A stretch of DNA of 58,365 nucleotides. Origin: Bacteroidales bacterium. GTDB taxonomy: Bacteria; Bacteroidota; Bacteroidia; Bacteroidales; F082. Numbering within the stretch: the first letter of the stretch is position 1; each line of letters begins with the position of its first letter. Of this stretch, positions 29,966 through 39,113 are shown piece by piece. A program made the position numbers and the translations under genes. The notes under the pieces are model-generated. The model saw only the letters and a list, made by a program, of their open reading frames with translations, was not told the DNA's origin and made no database searches. The stretch lies in the NCBI GenBank assembly GCA_017461665.1, contig JAFTXI010000008.1, positions 1-58,365 of the forward strand. The letters run 5' to 3'.

Positions 29966-29995
29966 CTAAAAAAGCCGTCAATAATAAGACGGCTT
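29966..29995 (-). terminator. Intrinsic terminator of gldJ
   Basis: AAGCCGTC (29972-29979) pairs with GACGGCTT (29988-29995); on the minus strand the stem is followed by a T tract. It lies between the gldJ stop and the murF start, only 8 nt before murF. Confidence 0.8.
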
Positions 29996-30016
29996 ATATC
30001 GTTATTTTATAACTAT

Positions 30017-31393
30017 TTACTGAGCCAATGCACTACCTATTTTATTCATGGCACATCTGAATCCCACTGTTGAAGAGCTTTCGTCTTCGTTCATGAAGCG
30101 TCGTACTGAAGGACTAAGGTAGTAAGCACCGTCAGCCCAAGAACCACCTTTATATACGCGTGATTTGTCGGAGATCAATGTTGTTACGCCATAGTCATAC
30201 ATCTGTGAAGTATATTCTTCTTGGTTGACGTTCTCGTTGGTCCAGTCGGTTTGTATTGTTGATTTGTAGTCTCCATCGTTATGGTTGAGACTATAAACGT
30301 TGATGGTGTCTTGGCTGTAGGCGTTGCCACGATAAGGGTTGTGGTCGTTGATATCTTCGAATGACAAAGGACGATAGACGTCAAGCACCCATTCTGAGAC
30401 GTTACCAGACATGTTGAACAAGCCGTAGTCGTTAGGCCAGTAAGATACAACAGGAGCAGGGAATGCTGCGCCGTCGTTCAAGCTGCCGGCTACACCCATA
30501 TAGTCACCTTTGCCTCTTTTGAAGTTAGCTGTGAAACTACCGTCGTAGTTTTTCTCGTTGCTTCTCATGCCGTCGGTGTTCCAAGGATATGCTCTGCGTT
30601 CTGTTATGCGTTCGCCGTCGGTGTTGCCGATGAGACCTAATGCTGCATATTCCCATTCGGCTTCAGTGGGGAGACGATATTTAGGAAGGAGTATGCCGTC
30701 TTCCATTTTCACGTTCATGGTTACGTTCTCACCGTTGACTTCGCTGCTGACAGTACTCATATATTGACCTGCTAAATATGCTTCTGTCGTGAAGTGGTTG
30801 TCTGGTGTTTGACTGGTGTTATGACTTAAAGCACCTGCTTCAACCAACAACATTTCGTTGACTCTGTCGGAACGCCATGCTGCATAGTCGTTGGCTTGTA
30901 ACCAAGAAACACCTACTACAGGATAGTCTCTGTATGAAGGGTGACGGAAATAAATCTCTACCATAGGCTCGTTGTATGACAATGAGTTGCGCCATACTGT
31001 GGTGTCAGGGAGAGCTCTGTTGACCATCTCTGGATATTCAGCACCGTAAACTCTGTTTAACCAGTGAATGTATTCCAAATAATCTAAATTGCTGACTTCT
31101 GTTTGGTCCATATAGAATGATGACACTGTAACCTGGCGAGGTGTGTTGTTCCATTCATAATATACGTTTTCTATGGTGCTGCCCATCGTGAATGTGCCCC
31201 CTTCAATAGGAACAAGACCTGGACCTGTGATCTGCTGAGCTGATTCTACTACATTAAATCCTCCATTTGCCGGATCGTTGTAATTCCATCCTGTCGTACG
31301 CGACACCTGATCATTACTCTTAAAACATGATACTAACAAAAAACTTACAGAAAAAATCGCAAGTAATGACTTAATACTGATATTTCTACGCAT
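30017..31393 (-). CDS. gldJ: GldJ-like lipoprotein of the type IX secretion/gliding machinery
   Basis: 458-residue lipoprotein: signal peptide with lipobox LLVSC (Cys about residue 23), then a formylglycine-generating-enzyme-like (C-type-lectin-like fold) domain, with PIEGGTFTMGS (about 62-72), FYMDQTEVSNLDYLEY, YRLPTEAEWEYAA, NMSGNVSEWVLD and YKGGSWADGAYYL. The SRTTGWNYNDPANGGFNV start of the mature protein resembles GldJ. GldK/PorK is a paralogue and is the main alternative. It is divergent from porU, and gldJ-porU-porV is the arrangement I recall from Flavobacterium. It probably sits in the T9SS ring on the periplasmic side of the outer membrane. Confidence 0.8.
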   Translation of the reverse strand: MRRNISIKSLLAIFSVSFLLVSCFKSNDQVSRTTGWNYNDPANGGFNVVESAQQITGPGLVPIEGGTFTMGSTIENVYYEWNNTPRQVTVSSFYMDQTEVSNLDYLEYIHWLNRVYGAEYPEMVNRALPDTTVWRNSLSYNEPMVEIYFRHPSYRDYPVVGVSWLQANDYAAWRSDRVNEMLLVEAGALSHNTSQTPDNHFTTEAYLAGQYMSTVSSEVNGENVTMNVKMEDGILLPKYRLPTEAEWEYAALGLIGNTDGERITERRAYPWNTDGMRSNEKNYDGSFTANFKRGKGDYMGVAGSLNDGAAFPAPVVSYWPNDYGLFNMSGNVSEWVLDVYRPLSFEDINDHNPYRGNAYSQDTINVYSLNHNDGDYKSTIQTDWTNENVNQEEYTSQMYDYGVTTLISDKSRVYKGGSWADGAYYLSPSVRRFMNEDESSSTVGFRCAMNKIGSALAQ

Positions 31394-31628
31394 TATTTAA
31401 ATGTTTAATTATTTTTTCTTAAAACTTTAAATTCCTTACTTTATTGCTTAAACGCAAAGATTTTATTTAATTTTTTGATATGAAAAATCAAACTGCAATT
31501 TTACGGAATTTTTTGCAAAGAAAATAACATTAATTATTTTTTTTTAAAACCTTTTTTCAACAATAAAAATTACTTATCTTCGTTTCGCTTTTGTTAAATG
31601 TAATATACTTTGAAAATATAATCCGATT
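31394..31628. promoter_or_regulatory. Divergent gldJ/porU promoter region
   Basis: 235 AT-rich bases that should hold both promoters. TATCTTCG at 31575-31582 (plus) and AATCTTTG near 31457 (minus) are each one base off the -7 consensus; no convincing -33 boxes. No hairpin repeats are present. Confidence 0.4.
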
Positions 31629-34600
31629 ATGAATTTAAGTGTCTGTAAAACAAGAATATTTTTACTATTTGTTTTTCTTTCGATAAATATCTTTTCGATA
31701 AAAGCTCAGATTTCTGACTCTTTTTTCGTCGATTTTAAGTGGAACGGAATTGAGAGATTTATTTTTCTCGACGATACCATTTACCATACTTCTTTCGAGA
31801 ACGCTTTCTTCGACAATGATATAGAAAGAAAGAATCCCTTGTATCGACAGATTATTCCCGTTCATTCCGAGAATGTCGCCTTAGATTTTGAAGTCGATGT
31901 CTTAGAATCGGAAATGGTTCCTGATGAGGAATTAAATCTTCTGAAAAGCGATATAGGACAGACTCCTTATTACAAAGCAGCCATTATGCAGTCGCGCGAC
32001 AATTGTAATATCAACTTCGAATTATCTCCTTATTTTATTAATGATGGTAAAACGATGCGCGTCCTTTCTTGCAAAGTGTCTTACTTTATAAAAGAAACAA
32101 AAAGAGAATCAAAGAGATCGTATGTGGAGAACTCGGTGCTTTCTTCTGGAAAATGGTATAAGATGTCTATTCCTTCAACAGGGATGTATAAGATTTCTTA
32201 TTCCGATATGTCGTCAATGGGAATTGATGTGTCGTCGATAAATCCAAAGAATATCAAGATTTTCCATAATGGCGGCGGAACTCTTCCTGTGCTAAATAAA
32301 GATGAACGCCATCAAGATTTGGTGGAAATACCGATTTATGTAGCAGGCGAAAACGACGATTCTTTCGACTCCAACGATTATATAGTGTTTTATGCGAGAG
32401 GTCCTGTGACTTGGAATTACGTCAATGGCATGTACGAAAGAAATCTTAATCCTTATTCCGATTTGTCGTATGTCTTCCTTACCACAGATCTCGGCGAAGG
32501 AAGACGTATCGAAAATGCAGAGACGATAGATGAAGATGCCGATGTGGACGTGACACAATTCGTTGATTATAAATTGATAGAAGAAGACACATACAATATT
32601 AACAATATGGGTGCGTCGTGGTATGGAAACAAATTCGATGCTGTGACGACACTCTCTCATACATTCAGCTTCCCAAATATAGTCAAAAATAGAAACTGCG
32701 CTTTGAAGTCGGAGGTGGCGTCGCAGAACAGCGCCCAAGCTTCTTTTATTTTCAAGGTGAATGGCTCGCAACTGTCTGTGCTTAACTTTGAAAAGATTGT
32801 AAGTTCAAGCGTTTATGCAAAGACAAAAAACACAAGTAATATTTATTTTAAATCAACAAAAGATGATGTCGTAGTGGATATGAGTTATCATAAAAGCGCC
32901 ACTTCGTCGGTGGCGTGGTTAGACTATCTCATTATTAATGCGTGGCGCGAACTGAAGTTTACGGGCAATGTGATGCGTATAAGGAATCCGGAGTGTTTTA
33001 ATGTTGACAAGATATACAGATACGAGATAAGAAACGCTTCCAACTCAATGCAGGTGTGGGATGTTACCGATGCCGTGAATCCGAAGAAGATGCAGCTTCA
33101 GATGAACTCCAATGTGGCTGCTTTCAAGGTGAGAGGAAGTCAAGATAATGAGTTCATGGCTTTTGACGGCGGCGAGTTTAAGAGCGCAAGTTTCGTCGCG
33201 ACAGTTCAGAATCAAGACCTTCATTCCAAATACAATTTTGATTATCTCATCATAACGCATCCCGATTTCTATTCACAGGCTCAACGTCTTAAGGAGATAC
33301 ATTCTCGCCTCGATGACTTGGAGATAGAGATAGTGACACCGCAGCAGATATATAACGAGTTTTCGTGTGGAGCATTAGACATCACTGCAATCCGCGATTA
33401 TATCAAGATGATATATGATAAGTCGGATAAAAGATTGAGATATGTCCTTCTTTTCGGTGATGCCTCATACGACTTCAGAAATAAGAGCGGCAATGTATGT
33501 TTTATCCCGACATACGAGTCGGTACATTCTGTATCATCAAGTTGTATTGCTTCCGACGATTTCTATGTTTGTTTAGATACTAATGAAGGTAATATGGTTT
33601 CAGGCAGTAATGTGGTTGATGTGGCATTGGGTAGGCTTCCCGTGACCACCTTAGAAGATGCAGAGGCTATGATAGACAAGATAGAGTCGTATGTATCTAA
33701 CAAAGAAGATACTATGGGTTCGTGGCGTAAATTCATTACTTTCAGTGCCGACGACAATGATACATATTACATGAGTCATGCTGAGAAATTGCAGGAGATA
33801 GTTAAGAGTCACGCTGGTGAAGATTTCCTTTTCGATAAGATATATTTAGATGCTTATCCACAGGTCGCTACATCGAGTGGTAAACGCTCTCCTGAATGTA
33901 ACGCTGCAATAACCAATAGGGTAGAACTCGGTACTTCGATATTGAACTATATCGGTCACGCCGGTGAGGTGGGTTGGGCTGACGAGCGTATCTTGACAAA
34001 TGAAGATATTCTCTCGTGGCGTAACTCGACGAAACTTCATCTCATGATAACTGCCTCGTGTGAGTTCACGCGTTTAGACGATCACACGAGAGTGTCTGCC
34101 GGAGAGTATGTCTTCCTTAATCCTAACGGAGGAGCAATAGCCATGATTTCGGCGGCAAGAGTGACGTTTGGCTCTAACAATCAATCGATGATGATAAACT
34201 TCTATGAACATCTCATGGATATAGAGGGCGGTAATTATATCGCTATGGGCGATATGTATGTCTATGCTAAACAGGTAGGCGACAATAATTCTAAGGTCTA
34301 TTACTTCATAGGCGACCCGGCTTTGCGTCTCAACTTCCCTCTGAACAAGGTGGAACTGACGTCTATCAATAATCATGAACTGTATCAGACAGATACTCTC
34401 AGAGCTCTTCAGAATGTCGATGTCAAAGGCGTGATAAAAGATGTTAATGGCGATTTGATGACAGACTTCAACGGAACGGTTCAGATAAATGTTTATGATA
34501 AGGAAAATACTCATAACACATTTGGTGATGAGAGCGACGTGTATGAGTTTAAGCTGCGCGACAACATCATATTTACTGGTAAGGTGCCTGTAGTGAACGG

Positions 34601-35411
34601 TGAGTTCACCGCAAACTTCACGCTGCCAAAGGACATTAATTACAGCTATGGTACAGGTTTGATGAGCTTTTATGCTTATTCCGACAAAACTGACGCTCAA
34701 GGTTCTTATACAAACTTTATCGTAGGTGGCTTGAATCAAGATGCAGTGGCAGACGAAGTGGGCCCTAAGATTGTGTTGTTTATCGACGACGAGAACTTCG
34801 TAGATGGTTCCATGACAAACGAGAATCCTTCGCTGTTAGCATACATAAAAGATGAAAACGGAATCAATACCTCGGGTGCAGGAATAGGTCACGACATCAC
34901 GGCAACCTTGACGGGCGCGACTAATAAAACATATAGCCTTAATCAGTTCTACGACGCTCCTCTCTCAATGTATGAGTTTGGTATTGTCTCGTATAAATTC
35001 TATAACCTCAACGAAGGTGAACATTTGTTGACTTTCAGAGCTTGGGATATCTATAATAATTCCAATACAGCCACAATAAGATTTAATGTCGTTAAGGGAA
35101 AGATTGTTGAGATAGAAAATCTTGTCAACTATCCAAATCCTATGTCCGATAATACCAATTTTACTTTTGAACATAACCAAAAAGATAATGAGATAGATAT
35201 TGTGATAAGGATATATAATGTTATGGGACAATTGGTTAGAACTATAGAGGAACAATCTTTTGGAGCTACTGCACGTATCTCTCCAATACGATGGGATGGA
35301 TGCTCCGATGATGGCGATAAACTTCCGTCAGGAGTATATATATACAATGTGACAATATCCAACTCCCAGAATGAAAAATCAACGGAATATTCTAAATTGA
35401 TAATTGAATAA
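31629..35411 (+). CDS. porU: PorU, type IX secretion C-terminal signal peptidase (C25 family)
   Basis: 1260-residue gingipain-family cysteine peptidase that removes sorting domains from T9SS cargo at the cell surface and attaches the cargo. Signal peptide at about residues 1-27. The catalytic pair is His777 (in NYIGHAGEVGW) and Cys811 (in ITASCEFTRLDD). The C-terminus has its own sorting-domain-like fold (NYPNPMSDNTNFTFEH, then SGVYIYNVTI). Length fits PorU rather than a simple cargo peptidase, and porV follows directly, as in known T9SS loci. PorU works with PorV, PorQ and PorZ in the attachment complex. Confidence 0.93.
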   Translation: MNLSVCKTRIFLLFVFLSINIFSIKAQISDSFFVDFKWNGIERFIFLDDTIYHTSFENAFFDNDIERKNPLYRQIIPVHSENVALDFEVDVLESEMVPDEELNLLKSDIGQTPYYKAAIMQSRDNCNINFELSPYFINDGKTMRVLSCKVSYFIKETKRESKRSYVENSVLSSGKWYKMSIPSTGMYKISYSDMSSMGIDVSSINPKNIKIFHNGGGTLPVLNKDERHQDLVEIPIYVAGENDDSFDSNDYIVFYARGPVTWNYVNGMYERNLNPYSDLSYVFLTTDLGEGRRIENAETIDEDADVDVTQFVDYKLIEEDTYNINNMGASWYGNKFDAVTTLSHTFSFPNIVKNRNCALKSEVASQNSAQASFIFKVNGSQLSVLNFEKIVSSSVYAKTKNTSNIYFKSTKDDVVVDMSYHKSATSSVAWLDYLIINAWRELKFTGNVMRIRNPECFNVDKIYRYEIRNASNSMQVWDVTDAVNPKKMQLQMNSNVAAFKVRGSQDNEFMAFDGGEFKSASFVATVQNQDLHSKYNFDYLIITHPDFYSQAQRLKEIHSRLDDLEIEIVTPQQIYNEFSCGALDITAIRDYIKMIYDKSDKRLRYVLLFGDASYDFRNKSGNVCFIPTYESVHSVSSSCIASDDFYVCLDTNEGNMVSGSNVVDVALGRLPVTTLEDAEAMIDKIESYVSNKEDTMGSWRKFITFSADDNDTYYMSHAEKLQEIVKSHAGEDFLFDKIYLDAYPQVATSSGKRSPECNAAITNRVELGTSILNYIGHAGEVGWADERILTNEDILSWRNSTKLHLMITASCEFTRLDDHTRVSAGEYVFLNPNGGAIAMISAARVTFGSNNQSMMINFYEHLMDIEGGNYIAMGDMYVYAKQVGDNNSKVYYFIGDPALRLNFPLNKVELTSINNHELYQTDTLRALQNVDVKGVIKDVNGDLMTDFNGTVQINVYDKENTHNTFGDESDVYEFKLRDNIIFTGKVPVVNGEFTANFTLPKDINYSYGTGLMSFYAYSDKTDAQGSYTNFIVGGLNQDAVADEVGPKIVLFIDDENFVDGSMTNENPSLLAYIKDENGINTSGAGIGHDITATLTGATNKTYSLNQFYDAPLSMYEFGIVSYKFYNLNEGEHLLTFRAWDIYNNSNTATIRFNVVKGKIVEIENLVNYPNPMSDNTNFTFEHNQKDNEIDIVIRIYNVMGQLVRTIEEQSFGATARISPIRWDGCSDDGDKLPSGVYIYNVTISNSQNEKSTEYSKLIIE

Positions 35412-35426
35412 TAATTATTATATTTG
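35397..35426 (+). promoter_or_regulatory. porV promoter overlapping the end of porU
   Basis: TTG at 35397-35399, a 19-nt spacer, then TATATTTG at 35419-35426: full match to the Bacteroidota consensus. The -33 box lies within the last codons of porU. The leader to the porV ATG would be about 115 nt. Confidence 0.75.
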
Positions 35427-35546
35427 CCAAGTTTTTCAGATTGTTATTTTTTTTGAAAAATTTTATAAAAATACAATAATGATAATCAAAGTTCGTTACA
35501 AACAAAAATCAATAATAAAATAGAAATAAAATTTAAAAGATAAAGT

Positions 35547-36800
35547 ATGAAGAAAGGTGTTAAGCTATTTACATTACTGTCAGTAATGATTTGTACTGGT
35601 TTAAGTGTTAAGGCACAATCAGATGCAGAAATTGGACAAGTTTTAGGACATAATTTAGATTACAACGTCATCTCGACAGCAGTACCTTTTATGAGCATCG
35701 CTCCTGATGCAAGGTCGTCGGCTATGGGTGACGTCGGCGTTTCAACATCTCCCGATGTTTATTCAATGCACTGGAATCCTGCAAAATACGCATTCATTGA
35801 AGAAGATTTCTCAGTGGGCCTCGCATATAGCCCTTGGCTCAGAAGTTTGGTTAACGATATGAACATCGCATACTTGGCAGCGTCAAAAAGAGTCAGCCCT
35901 AAAGCAACAGTAGCTGCAACATTGCGTTACTTTAGTCTCGGTGACATCAATTACAGAGGTGATAATAATGAAGATGATGGAACATATTCACCTAACGAAT
36001 GGGCTATCGATGTGGCTTATTCACGTAAACTCGGTAAATATATCTCCGGATCTGTAGCAGGTAGATTGATATATTCCGACATCACTCAAGGCATAGGTGA
36101 CTACAATAAAGCAGCGGTCTCAGTAGCAGCCGACATCGCAGTATATTACACACGTGATGTTTATTGGTTTAACTCCATTGATGCCAATTTCTCATGGGGT
36201 GCTGCCATCACAAATATCGGCTCTAAAATGAACTACAACAAAGCAAGCTTAGAAAAAGACTTTATTCCAACAAACCTTCGTTTCGGTCCAACATTGAAAA
36301 TAGATATCGATGATTTCAATACATTCGCATTCTCTGTAGATTTCAATAAACTCTTGGTTCCAACACCTCCAATCTATGCAACAGACTCTGTTGGTAGCCC
36401 TATTGTTGGCACCGATGGCAACTATCTCATCGCTTCAGGTATGGATAACAATGTTGGTCTCGTTCAAGGTATTTTCCAATCATTCTACGATGCACCAGGC
36501 GGATTCAGCGAAGAGTTGAAGGAGTTTACCCTCGGCTTAGGTGCTGAATATTGGTACAATGATGTCTTTACAGTACGCGCAGGTTTCTTCCATGAAGCTC
36601 AGATGAAAGGTAATCGCCGTTATGTTACTCTCGGCGCCGGATTGAAATACAACGTGTTCGCTTTAGATATTTCTTACTTGGTACCTGTCAACAACACAGC
36701 AACCTCAGGACAAAATCCTCTCGAAAATACACTCCGCTTCAGTTTGACATTCAACTTGGATAGATGGGGTGACAATACAAAATTAGAGAAAGTTAATTAA
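35547..36800 (+). CDS. porV: PorV (LptO), type IX secretion outer-membrane shuttle
   Basis: 417-residue FadL-like outer-membrane barrel. Signal peptide (about 1-24), then the family segment PFMSIAPDARSSAMGDVGVS (about residues 49-68) and MHWNPAKYAF. PorV collects cargo from the translocon and delivers it to PorU. It follows porU by 135 nt and has its own promoter. A hairpin repeat begins 6 nt after the stop. Confidence 0.93.
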   Translation: MKKGVKLFTLLSVMICTGLSVKAQSDAEIGQVLGHNLDYNVISTAVPFMSIAPDARSSAMGDVGVSTSPDVYSMHWNPAKYAFIEEDFSVGLAYSPWLRSLVNDMNIAYLAASKRVSPKATVAATLRYFSLGDINYRGDNNEDDGTYSPNEWAIDVAYSRKLGKYISGSVAGRLIYSDITQGIGDYNKAAVSVAADIAVYYTRDVYWFNSIDANFSWGAAITNIGSKMNYNKASLEKDFIPTNLRFGPTLKIDIDDFNTFAFSVDFNKLLVPTPPIYATDSVGSPIVGTDGNYLIASGMDNNVGLVQGIFQSFYDAPGGFSEELKEFTLGLGAEYWYNDVFTVRAGFFHEAQMKGNRRYVTLGAGLKYNVFALDISYLVPVNNTATSGQNPLENTLRFSLTFNLDRWGDNTKLEKVN

Positions 36801-36805
36801 TCATC

Positions 36806-36861
36806 GTAGAGACGTACCAATTACACCAAAAAATATCAACAATATGTAATTGATGCGTCTC
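36806..36861 (-). repeat. GAGACG-type hairpin repeat, ATTACA class
   Basis: Minus-orientation unit starting GTAGAGACGTACC and ending GATGCGTCTC, with arms pairing over 19 positions. Lies 6 nt after porV in the convergent gap before the C25 peptidase. Confidence 0.85.
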
Positions 36862-36870
36862 ATTGATATA

Positions 36871-36918
36871 CGTACCAATTACACCTATGAAATTAAATAA
36901 GATGTAATTGATGCGTCT
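36871..36918 (-). repeat. GAGACG-type hairpin repeat, trimmed ATTACA class
   Basis: Shorter second copy: CGTACCAATTACACC on the left and GATGTAATTGATGCGTCT on the right. It ends 4 nt before the stop of the C25 peptidase gene. Confidence 0.8.
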
Positions 36919-36922
36919 TGAT

Positions 36923-38644
36923 TTACATCACAATAAAACTCTTACCGACTCTTCTGTCTTCGTAAATAATATCAAGATGGAAGAGTCCTTTTTTTAACAT
37001 ATTGCAATTTATTTCAATTCTTTCGGTATCTCCTGAGTTATTAATTTCCATTAACTTCTGACCTGAGCTGTTATAAACATCAACTCTCATTATACCTTTA
37101 CCTTCTACGAACAAAATGTCTTTCACAGGATTTGGATAAATATTTAAGTCGCTATCATTCAGAGAGCTTCTTACTTCGATAAAATCTTCGTGGCGGAAGT
37201 GGTCTTGTTTTGTAGCGACAATCTTAATCTTCCCTTCTTTATAAAACGGTTCTATCACGACGATGCTGTCTTCTCCAAACGAAGTCGCAATTAATTCGCC
37301 ATCGACGGAAAGAGCTACGCGTGTGTCTTTGTCTTTTCTTATGACGAAAGAAGCACAAGATGTAGATATTTCTTTAGGATAATCTATTGCTATATGCTGA
37401 GGCAACTCGGTGTTTAGTTGTAGATATGCGTCACCGAAATAATGAAACAAATTGTAGGTTATGTCTTTATATATTGAATTGTTAGGCCATAACGACTGTT
37501 TAAGAAAATATTTGCCGTAATCATTTGCGAAAGCCGGATATTTGAAAGAGGTCTCATTATTTCCGTATGGCATGAAGTCGTTCCAGAGATAATCGTAGAA
37601 GCCCCAGACGTATGTGTCGTTGACGAAGGAATAAGAAAGCTGAGACGCTGCCACCACAGCAACGGCACCGTTTTCTACTCTAAGGAAGCGTTCTGCAAAA
37701 CAGTCGTTGTCACCCTCTCCATAACCAAAGTCGCCGGTTTGACAATTAGCCGACATGATGAAAGTAAGATCTTTGTTATTCAGATTGTTGATGTCGTTAT
37801 TGGTAAAATCCGGATTGTCCCAAGTTTGAAAAGTTCCATGAGAGCGATGTTGAACTAAGAAAGTGCCGTCGTTTATTGCAGAACTTATGTTATGATTTGT
37901 AGCGTCCCATTCTGTCAGATACCTTATGTCATTGGGAATGTAATTCAATCCCTTAGGTCCGAAGTAGTTAATTATTTTATTTGTGTTTGCGTTTGTTGAC
38001 CACACAGAATCCGGCGTTCCATTGTTGATAGAGTTCAGTCGGGTGGGGGACTTACCAATCTTTTCAAAGTAACCGGCAATTATCTCGGAGCACAATTGAA
38101 ACCATCGACTTTCGTCGAAACCCATAGCAGTGACGGGATGATTATAATAATTTGGATTTAATGAAGGAAATTTCTCATAATTCATAGTCTTTCTTACCAT
38201 CAGTTCAGCCTGCTGAGCATTGGCCGCCGGCATTCGAGCGATGCATATCTCCGGAAGGTTGTCGTAATCGAAATCGACGAGTTTGTTGTCGGAGAGATAT
38301 TTTATGTTATTGTCAAAATTGTTTCTGATATAGAAAGATGTGATTCCTTTTGTGTTGTCATCGGAATAATCGCCGAAGAGAAGTATTGCCGATGGAACCA
38401 AGTCGCAGTTGTTGTAAATGTCTTCGAAGTAATCTCTTAATACGGAAGGATTATTATCGCCAATCTCGTCGATGTTTATTACTTTTGTCGATATTCCTTG
38501 TTCGTTGCGGAATCGAGCGAGCGTGTCAGCCCATTGTCGCATCTCTTCATTATCAGGGCAGACAACGAGGTATTGGCAGTTCTGACCCTGAATATTGAGA
38601 TTCAGAGATATTATAAATGTTAATATGAGAAAGAGATTTTTCAT
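36923..38644 (-). CDS. Secreted C25-family (gingipain-like) peptidase with T9SS sorting domain
   Basis: 573-residue cysteine peptidase, likely delivered to the cell surface by T9SS. Signal peptide at about residues 1-20. Catalytic His269 lies in QHRSHGTFQTW and Cys301 in IMSANCQTGDFGYGEGD. A C-terminal type A sorting domain (NIYPNPVKDILFVEG, then GLFHLDIIYEDRRVGKSFIV; about 500-573) follows an Ig-like segment. It is much shorter than PorU and is best seen as a cargo peptidase. Transcribed against porV. Confidence 0.88.
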   Translation of the reverse strand: MKNLFLILTFIISLNLNIQGQNCQYLVVCPDNEEMRQWADTLARFRNEQGISTKVINIDEIGDNNPSVLRDYFEDIYNNCDLVPSAILLFGDYSDDNTKGITSFYIRNNFDNNIKYLSDNKLVDFDYDNLPEICIARMPAANAQQAELMVRKTMNYEKFPSLNPNYYNHPVTAMGFDESRWFQLCSEIIAGYFEKIGKSPTRLNSINNGTPDSVWSTNANTNKIINYFGPKGLNYIPNDIRYLTEWDATNHNISSAINDGTFLVQHRSHGTFQTWDNPDFTNNDINNLNNKDLTFIMSANCQTGDFGYGEGDNDCFAERFLRVENGAVAVVAASQLSYSFVNDTYVWGFYDYLWNDFMPYGNNETSFKYPAFANDYGKYFLKQSLWPNNSIYKDITYNLFHYFGDAYLQLNTELPQHIAIDYPKEISTSCASFVIRKDKDTRVALSVDGELIATSFGEDSIVVIEPFYKEGKIKIVATKQDHFRHEDFIEVRSSLNDSDLNIYPNPVKDILFVEGKGIMRVDVYNSSGQKLMEINNSGDTERIEINCNMLKKGLFHLDIIYEDRRVGKSFIVM

Positions 38645-38670
38645 TATAAAAGGCTGAACTGATGTTGTTG

Positions 38671-38678
38671 CAAAGATA
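38671..38678 (-). promoter_or_regulatory. Candidate -7 box of the C25 peptidase gene
   Basis: TATCTTTG on the minus strand, 26 nt before the ATG; perfect -7 match, but no TTG at the expected -33 distance. Confidence 0.45.
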
Positions 38679-39113
38679 AATATTTATGTCTAAAATACTT
38701 GGCAATTTCTTGTAATTAATACAAGTAATTATGAATTTATTGTTTGGATAATTTTGTTTTGACTTCTCAAATTGATCAATTTAAAATAATTATACGCATT
38801 ATTTAAAAAATAATTAAGAATTAATGCGTTATGAATTAAAAATTATTTTACATTTGCGAGTGAATAAGGATACTTAAAAATAATCATAAATGTCAATGTC
38901 GGTTTTAAACATCGTAGGAAAGCCATTAGATGCTAATAGTGTGTCTAACTCATTGATATATTTGATTTTACCCCCCCCGTTGCGTTAATTTGTGAACCGA
39001 ATACCAATTCTAAATCATCTTTTGAATCTTATTTAAACATTATAAACAAGGTGCATTTTTGTGCCTTGCAATCTCGTATTATATCTTGTCGAAATTAATC
39101 AATTTTAAATATT
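38679..39113 (+). promoter_or_regulatory. AT-rich intergenic region upstream of the cohesin-like gene
   Basis: About 435 bp without a gene. It holds a possible -7 box TACATTTG (38849-38856, no -33 box), an eight-C tract at 38971-38978, and a hairpin CAAGGTGCA (39047-39055) with TGTGCCTTG (39060-39068) that would lie in the leader. No hairpin repeats of the GAGACG family are present. Confidence 0.35.

Noticed and set aside
30017-31393. gldJ product as a second DGR target, since it has a C-type-lectin-like fold
   Set aside because: Its C-terminal DNA has no match to the TR, and its neighbours identify it as T9SS machinery.
38971-38978. C8 tract as a phase-variation switch
   Set aside because: It lies about 135 bp before the ATG, not in a reading frame or in a clear promoter spacer.
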